A stretch of DNA of 64,000 bases, taken from positions 186,001 to 250,000 of the forward strand of contig JAJUPC010000238.1 in NCBI GenBank assembly GCA_023614405.1, in the 5' to 3' direction. Position numbers and translations under genes: made by a program. Within the stretch, counting starts at the first letter, position 1. Each line of letters begins with the position of its first letter. Of this stretch, positions 1 to 11,221 are shown piece by piece. This DNA comes from Avena insularis. Its lineage: Eukaryota; Streptophyta; Magnoliopsida; Poales; Poaceae. The notes under the pieces were generated by a model that did not search any database, was not told the origin of the DNA, and worked only from the letters and a program-made list of their open reading frames with translations.

Positions 1-930
1 AGCATTCTTCTTACGAAAAAAGAGTCCTATATTGAGAAAAAAGATAAAAAGAAAAAAAGAGATTATGAAAAGAGGAAAGAGAGAAAAAAGCACCATATTC
101 CCATGGTAAATAAGAAGATTGCTGAGATGCTCGTTGTCTGCGTGCCTTGTCATTTTGATATGGGGATTCTTCCGTATCATCGGGCAAGGGGTACCCCGTT
201 GGCGGTTCTCTATGATAAACATGCACTTACGATGACAAGAACTTACCGGTGACTAAACTTGAGTAGCATGAGGAGCAGCCCTCGTCTACAAGGGACATGA
301 GATTTCTGACTTATACTTCGTCAAGCATGTACACCATAGTTTGTTCACTTTAACCTTAATCACTTCAAGATGCTTATGATAGGGGCAATGAGAGATGAAA
401 GCTATAAGTACCATAATTTTTGGAAGCTCTTTATGAGAATTGAATCCCTACTTCCTTCTATGAAGGCCTTTCTTCCACCATTATATTGAGTCTCCATGTT
501 CTATCTTTATGCACTTACTTTGAGAGCATAGTGGCCATTCTTAGTTCTATGTGCATTGTCTCAAGACTAGTTGATTGATGCATAACTTGATATTGCTTGT
601 TTTAAACTATTTGTATCTAATCACTCTTATGAACTTTGAAGGTGTCCTATGCATTTATTTTTGCTACTCTATGAGGGACAAACAAACGTCTTGCAAAGCA
701 TTGTTATTCATGAATCTTTTGTTTGTGACTTTTCATGTTGCATCATAGTTTCTTTGTCTTATTGCTAGAACTTTGTCTTTCAAGTTATGATTGAAGTACT
801 ATGATCCCAACTTTGAATGTTTTACAAATACTTTGATCAAGTCTTTGATGGTGCATGTCACCTCTAAAATTATTCTTTCTTTTTATCACTTACCTACTCG
901 AGGACGAGCAGGATTTAAGCTTGGGGATGT
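1..930 (+). mobile_element. 3' internal part of an Athila-like LTR retrotransposon, truncated by the window edge
   Basis: The sequence follows 10248-11221 (the 3' untranslated internal part of the complete element at 5904-12760) almost base for base in long stretches, including the shared phrase around ctcgaggacgagcagga just before the polypurine tract. It has no coding capacity of its own; short ORFs here are chance. It ends in a polypurine tract (917-929, aagcttggggatg) directly next to an LTR start. The 5' part of the element lies outside the window. Confidence 0.85.
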
Positions 931-2513
931 TGATACATTGCAAATGTATCTATAATTTTTGATGTTCCATGCTTGGTTTTATCCACTTTCTTGTGTTTTG
1001 TCCACACTTTGGAGTACTTTTAATATGATTTCTTGGACTAACCTATTAACAAGAGCCACAGTGCCAGCTGCCTGTTTTCTGCTATTTTTGGTTCTAGGAA
1101 AGTCAGAAAATGAATATTCTCGAATTGACGGACAAAAGCCAAAGTGCCTATTTTTCCGAAGTCATCGATGCGAGATCTGAGACGGAGGGCAGGGCCACCA
1201 CACCACCTGGCCACGTGGCCCATCCTGGCCCGTGCCAGGGGGTGGTCTGGCCGACCCCAACACCCCCTCGGTCTCTCCTTCCGCCTATAAGATGCCCTCG
1301 GGACGAAAACCCTAAGTGCCCGATCAAAAAATCCACGAAAGAGTCTGTAGCCGCCATCATCTCCAACCCTAGAGCGGGAGGGATCTTAAGCTCTTCCCGG
1401 CACCCTGCTGGAGAGGGGATTTCACCCTGGAGGCCTTCTTCATCACCATGCAAGCCTCCGGTGTGATGCGTGAGTAGTTCATCCTTGGACTACGGATCCA
1501 TGTAGTAGCTAGATGGCTGGTTCTCCTCCTTTGTGCTTTCATGTCTAGATCTTGTGAGCTCCGTTCATGATCAAGATCATCTATTTGTAATTCTACATGT
1601 TGTGTTTGCAGGGATCTGATAGATATTGAGATGCTATTTCAGATTGATTATTGATTCTATCATGTCTTTGTTATTTGTGATCTTGCATGCTTTCCGTTGT
1701 TAGTAGCTATCTTGGCCAAGTAGATGCTAGCAACTCCAAGAGTTAATACTTATGCTCGATAGTGGGTTCATGCCTCCGTAACTGGGAAGTGACAGAAATC
1801 TCTAAGGTACTAGATGTGTTGTTGCTACTAGGGAGAAAACAACAATCCTTTATTCATAGAACAATCGTATTGTTTACTTTACACGCAATTCGTAAAGCAA
1901 TAATCTATTGCTTGCAACTTAATACTGCATAGGGTTCGGATGATAACCTGAAGGTGGATTATTAGTCATAGATGCAGTTGGATGGCGGTCTATGTATAAT
2001 GTTGTAATGCCCAGTCAAGTTCCAAAGGAGTCTAGATGATTAGTATATGCATGTATTTCTTTCTCGATTTTTGTCAATTGCCCCGCTGTAATTTGTTCAC
2101 CCAGCATGTTATCTATCTTAAGGAGAGCCACCTCTAGTGAACTATGGATCCCGGTCCTTTTCTTTACATACAATCTATAAACTGTTACTGCTTTGTGTTT
2201 ACTTTCTGCAACCTATTACTTCCTTCCATTCGATACGTTTAATCCTTTGCTTTCAGCAAAACACGGTGAGATTGACAACCTCATCGCAAGTTGTAGACAG
2301 AGTTCTGTGGTTGTGTTGTGCAGGTCTCCACGTTGCTACTAGCACTGGTAGTGCGCCCTGCCAAGGCTCAGCTAGCAAAACCTTTGGGGTGTTTCCTTGC
2401 TCCTACTGGTTCGATTAAACCTTGGTTTCATAACTGAGGGAAACTTGCTGCTGTGCTCATCATACCTTCCCCTTGGGGCTCCCAACGAGCTCTACATCAA
2501 CACCGCACTAGCA
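931..2513 (+). mobile_element. LTR (about 1.58 kb) of the truncated left element
   Basis: It starts with tgatacattgcaaatg right after the polypurine tract, the same architecture as the LTRs at 5904 and 11222, although most of the LTR body differs from them. A TATA-like box lies at 1285-1292 (ctataaga), followed by a GC-rich leader (1290-1460), so it can be read as a promoter-bearing LTR. The end is placed at the CA before tctttctggcgccgt. That following sequence (2514-2528) looks like the start of a primer-binding site, which is unexpected after a plain 3' LTR. Confidence 0.7.
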
Positions 2514-2528
2514 TCTTTCTGGCGCCGT

Positions 2529-3014
2529 ACACTGAGCCATCAAGCATGTTATCAAAAATTTCATGTGTTAGGTAGCTAATAATATTTGACTTCTAGATGA
2601 TGATACAAAGTACAAGGACCACATATACACCCATAATTTATAGATGTTGATCAAATTTATAATTTATTGTGTTTTACCAATTATAATTTTATATAGTGAT
2701 GATATGTCATACGTCTACTATTTGAGTCTCACGTGCAAGGCACGTGCAACTTACTAGAATCATGTAGAAGTCAACGATTATTAGTTATCTGAAACTTGAG
2801 TTTTTTGTAACATGGTCTAGGGAAACGAGGGAGAAGATTCTAGAATGATGGAGAAGTGTATTTTGAGTTTTGTGCATAGCATCCATTGTGATGAAGATTA
2901 TCAATAGAATCTTCTAGATGCTAGAATCGAAAAGAAGATCCAACGGCTAGAAATGTTGGGATTCGTGAGTGTTGATCCAACGGTCAACATTCAAAGGTAT
3001 CCGTACACTATATA
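2529..3014. repeat. Host repeat sequence left of the CACTA element
   Basis: No gene is seen. Positions 2765-2930 are similar to 35817-35960, and 2880-3014 to 51690-51850, so this is part of a dispersed repeat present at least three times in the window. The last bases (gtacactata) form the left flank of the CACTA insertion. Confidence 0.6.
2690..2757 (+). mobile_element. Helitron-like 3' terminus, copy 1
   Basis: A perfect 7-bp palindromic stem (CACGTGC at 2730-2736, loop AAG, GCACGTG at 2740-2746) is followed 7 bases later by CTAG (2754-2757). A short hairpin just upstream of CTRR is the hallmark of Helitron 3' ends. The same roughly 60 bp recur at 15920-15983 and, inverted, at 50620-50700. 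The base after CTAG here is A rather than the expected T, and no matching 5' TC end was located. Confidence 0.5.
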
Positions 3015-3118
3015 CACTACAAGAAATGTGTTGACTAGTGACCTTTTCTTAATGACCCTATGTTTTTTGGTCATACATCTATGACCATTTCGAACCAACT
3101 GGTTGTAGGTCATTTGGG
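3015..3118 (+). repeat. CACTA left terminal inverted repeat and subterminal motifs
   Basis: The terminal repeat is at 3015-3043. It is followed by ggtcata, tatgacca and ggtcatt motifs at about 3068-3110. Short repeated motifs near the ends are the binding sites of TNPA-type proteins in characterised CACTA elements. Here that role is inferred. Confidence 0.75.
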
Positions 3119-3506
3119 ATGCTCCCTAGGATCGTCTTGGGTTGCTCCCTGGGCTCGCCTTGGCCTGATCCCTGAGCGTGCGAGGCTTGCTCAACTGGCC
3201 CGTTTGCCTGGCGGGTTCGCCAGGCCGGCCACCTCCAATTTTTTCCTTTTTTATTTTTTGAATTCTTTTGTATATTTTTAATCATAATTCCAAATTGAGT
3301 CAAATAAAATTCAGAGAAATTGTAAAATTTTAGAGAATGTTTTCAGTACATTATGTAACACTTTTAGTTTCTGGAAAACTACAAGAATGTATTTTCATAT
3401 AACACCTTCATAACTGTAATTAGAGATTTTGAATTATGGTTTTGAAAATAGGGGTTTGAAATTGAAATTTTTCGTCTACGGATTGATTCTTGCTAAACTT
3501 TACCTA

Positions 3507-5280
3507 GATCTTAGAAGAAATATCATATTGTGTGTCTAAAAATGATTTTTCAAAAAATCATGAGCATTAGATCATGTACCTGTAGTTCAAACCGGACCCA
3601 CTTCCTACCGATTCGGCAGATATTTGACTTTTTTACCTGGGGTGTACGAAAAGGTTTTAAAATCTCCGGTTGGGACATCGTTCATGTAAGGTGGTCTAGT
3701 ATTTTTGAAAAATGGGGTGGTAGCATTTTTTAATTGAACATTTGGTGTTGCTTCACAAAACGCCCCGATTTTGGCACTGAGAAAATGAAAAATGGCTTTT
3801 CCGTGCGATGAAATGGAAAACTTCCTCCTGCAACATTGCTCTTCGTCCCAAGATGCACATGCATGCACAATATGGCACATTATCACAAACTATGTCACTA
3901 TTCTGGCCATACCACTGGTCGTTTGTCTTGAAAGCCATGAAACCTCGTACATGATAGGTCATTTCTGAGAAGGTTTTTTCGAGATATTTACAATATACCA
4001 AGTTTGGTATTTTTACTTGCAACTATGTCACATAATATGACACCACGTGAAGGATTTACCTTGTTCTGACCATTTTTGAATTATTTATGCCCGTTTCCAA
4101 ATTTTCTCGTTCCAAACTATGGTCAAAATGGCGGGATGAAGATAGGGGATGAGCCTCACTAAAACATGCACTGGATCTTAGAAGAAACATCATATTGTGA
4201 GTCTAAAAATGATTTTTTCAAAAAATCATGAGCATTAGATCATGTACCAGTAGTTCAAACCGGACCCACTTCCTACCGATTCGACATATATTTGTCTTTT
4301 TCACCAGGGGTGTACGAAAAGGTTTTAAAATCTCCGGTTGGGACATCATTCATGTAAGGTGGTCTAGTATTTTTTAAAAATGGGGTGGTAAAATTTTGAA
4401 TTGGACATTTGGTGTTGCTTCACAAAACGCCTCGATTTTGGCGCTGAGAAAATGAAAAATGGCTTTTCCCTGCGATGAAATGGAAAACTTCCTCCTGCAA
4501 CATTGTTCTTCGTCCCAAGATGCACATGCATGCACAATATGGCACATTATCACAAAATATGTCGCTATTCTGGCCATACCACTGGTCGTTTGTCTTGAAA
4601 GCCATGAAACCTCGTACATGATAGGTCATTTCTGAGAAGGTTTTTTTGAGATATTTACAATATACCAAGTTTGGTATTTTTACTTGCAACTATGTCAAAT
4701 AATATGACACTATGTGAAGGATTTACCTTGTTCGGACCATTTTTGAATTATTTATGCCCATTTCCAAATTTTCCCGTTCCAAACTATGGTCAAAACGGTG
4801 GGATGAAGGTAGGGGGATGAGCCTCGCTAAAACTTGCACTGGATTTTAGAAGAAACATGATATTGTGAGTCTAAACATATATTTTTTTTCAAAAAATCAT
4901 GAACATTAGATCATCTACCTGTAGTTCAAACTAGACCCACTTCCTACCGATTCAGCAGATATTTATCTTTTTCACCAGGGGTGTACGAAAAGGTTTTAAA
5001 ATCTCCGGTTGGGACGTCGGTCATGTAAGGTGGTCTAGTATTTTTGAAAAATAGGGTGGTAGCATTTTTCAATTGAACATTTGGTGGTGCTTCACAAAAA
5101 GCCCCGATTTTGGCGCTGAGAAAATGGAAAATGACTTTTTTATGTGACAAAATGGAAAACTTACTTCGACAACATTGTTCGTCATTCCAAGGTACACACG
5201 TGTATACAATATGAGCACATTATCACGAATTATGCAATGATTTTGCCATGCTTCAAAAATATGCCCCTTTTTGGCATTTG
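3507..5280. repeat. 667-bp tandem repeat, about 2.6 copies, inside the CACTA element
   Basis: Units start at 3507, 4174 and 4842 with gatcttagaagaaa or a close variant, giving periods of 667 and 668 bp. The third copy is partial and diverges after about 5160. Minus-strand ORFs recur at the same place in each unit (for example 3605-3886, 4374-4619, 4944-5150) but differ in frame integrity and match no family I know, so I read them as by-products of the repeat. Confidence 0.88.
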
Positions 5281-5903
5281 GTTAATGGAAAATGATTTTC
5301 TTTTCTGCAACCAATGAGATCGCAGGAATGCTCCTCCCACAGATCGTCCATCTTGGCCTGATCAGGACCGTTAAAAACCTATCAAATTCTTTGTATTCAC
5401 GGTAAGAAACACACTCGAGCCACTCACTCGTGCTGCCCAGTATCTCCCTCGAGCCAGGTCCACTCCTGCCACCCCCAGTATCCCCATCGAACCCTAATCC
5501 CATCGCCGCCTCCACCCCTAATACCCACCCTCTCGCCTCAACCCTCCTGCGCCACCAGTACCATCTCGCTTCTTCCGCTCAAGGTTTCCTCCGCCTCCCT
5601 CTCCTCAACCCTCCTGCACCGCCACTACCGTCGCCACTGCACCATTCGTTCGGTGACCCCTCCTCTCTCTTACCAAGAAATCAACCATCACATTGACTTG
5701 ATACCATCCCCTTCCCCAACCAAACCCTAGCCCCTCCCAGTCCCCTCCTCTCCGTTGGCATGGGGATTAATTGCCATATCCGGCATCAGCGTGGCCGGAT
5801 CTGGTGGCTACGAGGCTGGATGCATCGGATCCGGTGCCCGAATCTCATGCCGAGGTCTCTATGGTGAATTGAGCCAGTGGAGGCCTTGGGCTCCTTGGAG
5901 GAG
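5281..5903 (+). other. C/T-rich, gene-leader-like segment interrupted by the nested LTR element
   Basis: From about 5395 the composition switches to a C-rich, G-poor run with repeated aaccct and cctcc motifs, as in grass 5' untranslated leaders, and differs sharply from the AT-rich repeats before it. It ends at 5903 with AGGAG, the target duplication of the nested LTR element. It rejoins sequence at 12766 that leads to an ATG at 12871. Together they look like the promoter-proximal part of a captured host gene. Confidence 0.45.
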
Positions 5904-7434
5904 TGATACGTCCATAACGTATCTATAATTTTTGATGGTTTCATGCTAATAATATGCTTTTGACACTCCTTTTTGTATAAAGTTTATGATTTATTTGGAC
6001 TAACCTACTAATAGTTGCAAAAGTGCACAATGTTCTTGTTTTACACTTTTATGTGTAGGAATTACCAAGAATACAAGTGGAAACCTTGTTGGAGTCCAAT
6101 TGGGATTTTTCCAGAAATCTGTCTTAGAACTCTTTTTAATGATCGTCACGTTTCGGGTCGAAGACAGCGTCAAAGGGGAAACTCTTCGACTACAAAGTTG
6201 TTGGAAATTTCGCGACAAATGTTCTGGACATAAAATTTAGCTGATTCCGAGTTCGGACGGGCCTTTTAGGCCCGATGTACTGCAGCCCAAGATAGGCTGA
6301 CGGGAATCCGAGAAGCTATATAAAGGGAGGAAACCTAATTCGTCCAAGACACCTCCACCCACGAATTTGCAGTCACCAAAGTCACGTTTTTGCCTCCCCC
6401 ATGGATCCCATCTCCATGGGGAAGGGCTCCCAAGAAGCCATGAAGGAAGGGTGCTAAGGGGCGGTGCTCCCCTGTGATACCGGCGGCGGGGAAGGTGCCC
6501 TCTGCGCCGCTGCCGCCGCCTCTTCACCATCTTCACCGCCATCTCCATTGATCTCCACCACCACCTCCATCGCCGTTGCTGATTCCCATGATGAGGAGGG
6601 AGGAGTTCTCTCTCGAGGCTAAGGGTTCTACCAGTAGCTATGTGTTCATCTCTCTCTCTATGCATGATCTTATTGAGATCATGAGCTTGTAATCTATAGA
6701 TCTACCTTGCTACTCAAGTGCTTTAATAGATCTCTGCTATCCCCATGTGTCCGAAATTGACAGTGTGCACACCATGGTGGCACTTAGGCTAGAGATTACA
6801 AATACTTGTTATGAGTTATATTTGGAGTTGGATGTCTTTATGAAAATGTGGTGTTTGTTTGAACCATCTAGTGCTCAAGGTGACAGTGTGGGGTTATCTA
6901 GATGGGAAAGGCTTACTTTGAGGTGTGCTGTTATAGCCCTACTAACGATTAGAGTGTCCAACCGGAGAGTAGTTCAGCATAGTATCATAAAGAAGAATAT
7001 ATTTATATGAGAGTGTTCACTAGTGAAAGTATGATCCCTAGGCCTTGTTTCTAAGAATTGAAACACCATTTGAATTAGATCTGTTACATGTTTGCTTGCT
7101 TCCTTCTTTATTTCAGTTTGCCTTTAGTCTTTTCCACGTCATCAAGCTATTTTCTATCACCATTACCACTTATAATTATCCATACCACATGTATTTCACT
7201 ATCTCTTCGCCGAACTAATGCACCTATACACCTGACAAGTGTATTAGGTGTGTTGGGGACACAAGAGACTTCTTGTATCTTGATTGCAGGATTGCTTGAG
7301 AGGGGACACCTTTGACCACTTCCTCCCTGAGTTCGATAAACCTTGGGTGATCCACTTAAGGGAAAACTTGCTGCTGTTCTACAAACCTCTGCACTTGGAG
7401 GCCCAACAACTATCTACAAGAATAGAAGTGCGTA
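5904..7434 (+). mobile_element. 5' LTR of the nested element
   Basis: About 1,531 bp, pairing with 11222-12760 (1,539 bp). A TATA box (tatataaa, 6317-6324) is followed by a leader with gcctcccccatggatccc. The last bases read gcgta and then continue straight into agatattttctggc, whereas the 3' LTR ends gcgtagacatca, so the terminal 7 or so bases of this LTR appear deleted. Confidence 0.87.
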
Positions 7435-7444
7435 AGATATTTTC

Positions 7445-7548
7445 TGGCACCGTTGCGGGGAGGTAAGGTAAAAGGTATTCACACCGGAGGATTAAAGAAG
7501 AAGAACCTCCCACGGCAAACACCTATTTTCTGGCGCCGTTGCCGGGGA
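7445..7548 (+). promoter_or_regulatory. Duplicated primer-binding site for tRNA-Asp
   Basis: tggcgccgttgccgggga at 7531-7548 is complementary to the 3' end of plant tRNA-Asp. A degenerate copy (tggcaccgttgcgggga) lies 86 bp upstream at 7445. Both are followed by ggtaaggtaaaaggta, so an 86-bp segment including the site has been tandemly duplicated. The downstream copy is the intact one. Confidence 0.82.
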
Positions 7549-7654
7549 GGTAAGGTAAAAGGTACTCACATCCTCCGGTGTGAGTGCTCGAAGTTATTTC
7601 CTTTACATTCTGCAATTTTGTCTTTTTGTTTCTTGTTTTCACTAGTTAGGCTTA

Positions 7655-8377
7655 ATGGAAAACAACAACAAAATTGGAGAGATTTATAGTATCTATGTTG
7701 AGTTAGGACATGAAGTGTTTGAAGAGAAAATTAAAAAACCTATGGAACTTTATTTGCATGCTAATAGAAATGTTGTTAGTATGAATTCTTTGGACACCAT
7801 TATTGTTAATGCTATGGAAAAGTCTAAGCTTGGGGAAGCTAGTTTTTATAAAAATGATCTTTTTAGTAACCCAGCTTTGGAAGATAGCTATTCAATTGCT
7901 TATGATGATACCAAACCTCCAATATATGATGATTACAATGATGAGTATGATATTTTCAGTCCACCTACTATTGAGGAGAAAATTAATTATGACTACAATA
8001 TGCCTCCTATATTTGATGATTATGGTGATGAGAATAATAATGATAGCTATTTTGTTGAATTTGCTCCCACTACAATTAATAAGAATGAGTATGCTTATGT
8101 GGAGAGTAATAATTATTATATGCATGTGGCTCATGATAAGAATGTTTTATGTGATAGTTATACTGTTAATTTTATTCATGATGCTACTGAAAGTTATTAT
8201 GAGAGAGAGAAACATGGTCTTATGTATCTCAACAATATTAAGTTTCCCCTCTTTATGTTGAAAGGCTTGAAATTGCACTTATTTTGCTTTTCTATGCTTG
8301 TTGATTTGTGCTTTCATGACTTGTTTCTTTACAAGATTCCTATGCATAGGAAGTGGGTAGACTTAAATGTGCTTTGA
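7655..8377 (+). CDS. Open 240-aa ORF of unknown function in the non-autonomous LTR element
   Basis: The ATG lies about 105 bp after the primer-binding site, where gag would begin in an autonomous element, and the frame stays open for 240 codons. The protein starts MENNNKIGEIYSIY. Its centre (residues about 75-150) is very rich in Asp, Asn, Glu and Tyr, including PPIYDDYNDEYD and PPIFDDYGDENNNDS. The C-terminal 45 residues are hydrophobic and basic (FPLFMLKGLKLHLF) and could be membrane-seeking. I see no zinc knuckle, protease or other known domain, and no similarity to the gag at 18824. I recall similar short ORFs in other Triticeae Athila-like non-autonomous elements, but no function is known to me. 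An overlapping ORF at 7803-8261 in another frame is a codon-bias shadow. Confidence 0.55.
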   Translation: MENNNKIGEIYSIYVELGHEVFEEKIKKPMELYLHANRNVVSMNSLDTIIVNAMEKSKLGEASFYKNDLFSNPALEDSYSIAYDDTKPPIYDDYNDEYDIFSPPTIEEKINYDYNMPPIFDDYGDENNNDSYFVEFAPTTINKNEYAYVESNNYYMHVAHDKNVLCDSYTVNFIHDATESYYEREKHGLMYLNNIKFPLFMLKGLKLHLFCFSMLVDLCFHDLFLYKIPMHRKWVDLNVL

Positions 8378-11207
8378 ATTTGCTTCTTGATGCTCTCTTT
8401 TACTTAAAATCATATTTTTTATGTGAGCATCTTCTCAAACTATCATGCCTAACTTAAAGGCGTTAAAGAAAAGTACTTATTGGGAGATAATCCAAAAGTT
8501 TTAATTGACTCTTGGAAGTTATTACTTGAGTAATAACCGCTCCTTAGCCTTTTTATTTGCTTTTTGTGCCAAGACTAACCTCTAATGAGAGAGAAGTAAT
8601 TATTGGGAAAGTTGTTGTCCCGAAACAGATTTTTGTGCTTCACTATAAAAATTCGAGTAAAATCTCTGTACGTCCCTTTGAGGCGTGAATTTTTGAGCTT
8701 CTGCGCCAGGTTGTTATCTAACTTTCCTTAGTTCAACACTTTTCGATTTGAGCATCAGAAAGTCTTCGAAAAAATTGGTTTTTACCCGCTGGTCTGTTTT
8801 GACAGATTTCTGCCATTATTTGCATTTGCTTCTTGTTGGTTCCTTTTTGAGTTCTTTTGGGGAATTGAGCTTTTTGAGGGAAGTACTACAGTATCTAGTG
8901 TTCTAATGGAAGTTTATTTGGTGTTAGAACTGAACCTTAAGAACTTTTATCTTGAGTGCACTAATGTTGCTAATAAAGATTGTGTGAAGTTTTGTATGAA
9001 AGAAAAATTTCAGGTGTATGGAAGGAATGAGTAATGAGAAGAAGGATAGACTAAAGGTCAAGCTTGGGGATGCCACGCGTGTCACCCCAAGAAATATTCA
9101 AGAAGTACAAGTGTCAAAGCTTGGGGATGCCCAAGGCATCCCCTTCTTCATCAATAAAAATCCCAGGTTTCTTCCAAACGCTTCATTTTTATTGTTTCAT
9201 GCACAATTGTGTTGTTCTTGGAGCGTCTTCTTCTTCGTTTTTGTTTTGGTTTTTCATTTGGTTTTGTTTGCTTAGTTTTCTGAATAAATTGGTTGGATCC
9301 CCTCTTTCATACATTGGTTTGCAAATAGTTTGGTTTGGTTTGGAAAAGAGTAGGAAAGTTCATGCTTATGTGGTAACGAGAGCTTGTTTTTGACTGTGGT
9401 CTATGCTTTGTCATGCCATGCTTGATATTGTTTTGGCTTTATGCTTAGTGATATTTGCTTTAGAATGACATGTTATAAACAATTGAGGTTGCTTAATGTG
9501 CCTTGGAAGAATCATGCGTTGATTTAGCATATTAAAGCATTGTATAGTGGTAATCTCCTTTGATGCATTATTTGGGTTGACTTGGCGCATGCTCACACCA
9601 TGTTATGACTATCTCAAGTCACCATAATCCTTCATGATCCTTTATTTTTCAACTTGTAGTATCACTTTATGCTTTGATCAATGATGTTTTGTCGCTCTGC
9701 ATGATTATGGCCATTATTGCTCTCTTAGTTTGTCGCTCCTAGTCTTTTGCTAGCCTCCGTAACCAAGTATGAGTTCCACTCATGCATCCAACTCCTTAAA
9801 CCAAGTTAGTCCAAAGAGTCCACCATACCTACCTATTAGCATTTGCTATTCCAATTATATTTATGTTTTTATCTACCTTCCGAATTAAACTTGTTATGAG
9901 AAAACTAGTGATTAAAGCTCTCACAAACTTGATATCACACTTTACTTTTCTTGCCCTTAATAAACTTGAACCATTGTGTCGTATGTGTTGTATATGCTTG
10001 CACTTATTTGTTGGGGATTAGCAGAACCATGCTGTCATGGGGAACGCTTTCAACATTGCACGGGTACTTTGTACCTAGTTGATATCATGCTCTTTTTTCT
10101 ATGGATGTCGTCGGTGTGAAATGAAAGGGGAGCTTGTAAGTCCATGGAGTTATGTATATGTGTTAGAGAAACGACTGGGCCGCTGGTCTAATCCATGCTG
10201 ACATGGTGGAAACCTGCAGCGTAACCATGATGAGTTGTCTATGATGCATTCTTCTTATAAAAAAAGAGTCCTATATTGAAAAAAAAGAGAAAAAGAAAAG
10301 AAAAAAGAGATTATGAAAAGAGGAAAGAGTGAAAAAAGCACCATATTCCCATGGTAAATAAGAAGATTGATGAGATGCTTGTTGTCTGCTTGCCTTGTCA
10401 TTTTGATATGGGGATTCTTCTGTATCATCAGGCAAGGGATACCCCGTTGGCGGTTCTCTATGATACACATGTACTTACGATGACAAGAACTTACCGGTGA
10501 CTAAACTTGAGTAGCATGAGGAGCGGCCCTCGTATTCAAGGGACATGAGATTTCCAACTTATACTTCATCAAGCATGTACACCATAGTTTGTTCACTTTA
10601 ACCTTAATCACTTCAAGATGCTTATGATAGGGGCAATGAGAGCTGAAAGCTATAAGTACCATAATTTTTGGAAGCTCTTTATGAGACTTGAATCCCTACT
10701 TCCTTCTATAAAGGCCTTTCTTCCACCATTATATTGAGTGTCCACCTTATATCTTTATACACCTACTTTGAGAGCATAGTGGCCATTCTTAGTTCTATGT
10801 GCATTGTCCTGAGACTTGTTGATTGATGCATACCTTGATATTGCTTGTTTTAAACTATTTGTATCTAGTCACTCTTATGAACTTTGAAGGTGTCCTATGC
10901 ATTTATATTTTCTACTCTATGAGGGACAAGCTGAATGCCAATATGCTATGTTTTGTTTATGTGAAACAAACAAACGTCTTGCAAAGCATTGATATTTATG
11001 AATCTTTTGTTTTGTGCCTTTTCATGTAACAACATAGTTGTTATATCTTATTGTTAGAACTCTATCTTTCATGATTCATGTTTAGAGTACCTTAATCTCA
11101 GCTATCAATGCTTTTACAATAAGGAAGATCAAGATTGTGTTGTCTGCATGTCACCTCAAAAATTATATTGTTTTGATCGTTTACCTACTCGAGGACGAGC
11201 AGGAACT
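8378..11207 (+). other. Non-coding 3' internal region of the nested LTR element
   Basis: No ORF here resembles a protein family. Two polypurine-like motifs (aagcttggggatgcc at 9060 and 9117) stand 57 bp apart. The part from about 9720 onward is similar to 24790-26160 in the neighbouring Athila-like element, and 10248-11221 is nearly identical to 1-930. Confidence 0.75.
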
Positions 11208-11221
11208 AAGCTTGGGGATGT
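11208..11221 (+). promoter_or_regulatory. Polypurine tract of the nested LTR element
   Basis: aagcttggggatgt lies directly before the 3' LTR start. This is where plus-strand DNA synthesis is primed in LTR retrotransposons. Confidence 0.75.

Noticed and set aside
1110..1466. 118-codon ORF on the plus strand and 101-codon ORF on the minus strand
   Set aside because: They lie in the GC-rich leader of an LTR, and open frames on both strands reflect base composition.
3507..5280. Recurring minus-strand ORFs as a gene family
   Set aside because: They recur because the DNA is a 667-bp tandem repeat. The frames differ in length between units and show no domain.
7803..8261. 152-codon Met/Ile/Leu-rich ORF
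   Set aside because: It overlaps the 240-codon ORF in another frame and is a shadow of its GAT/AAT-rich codon use.
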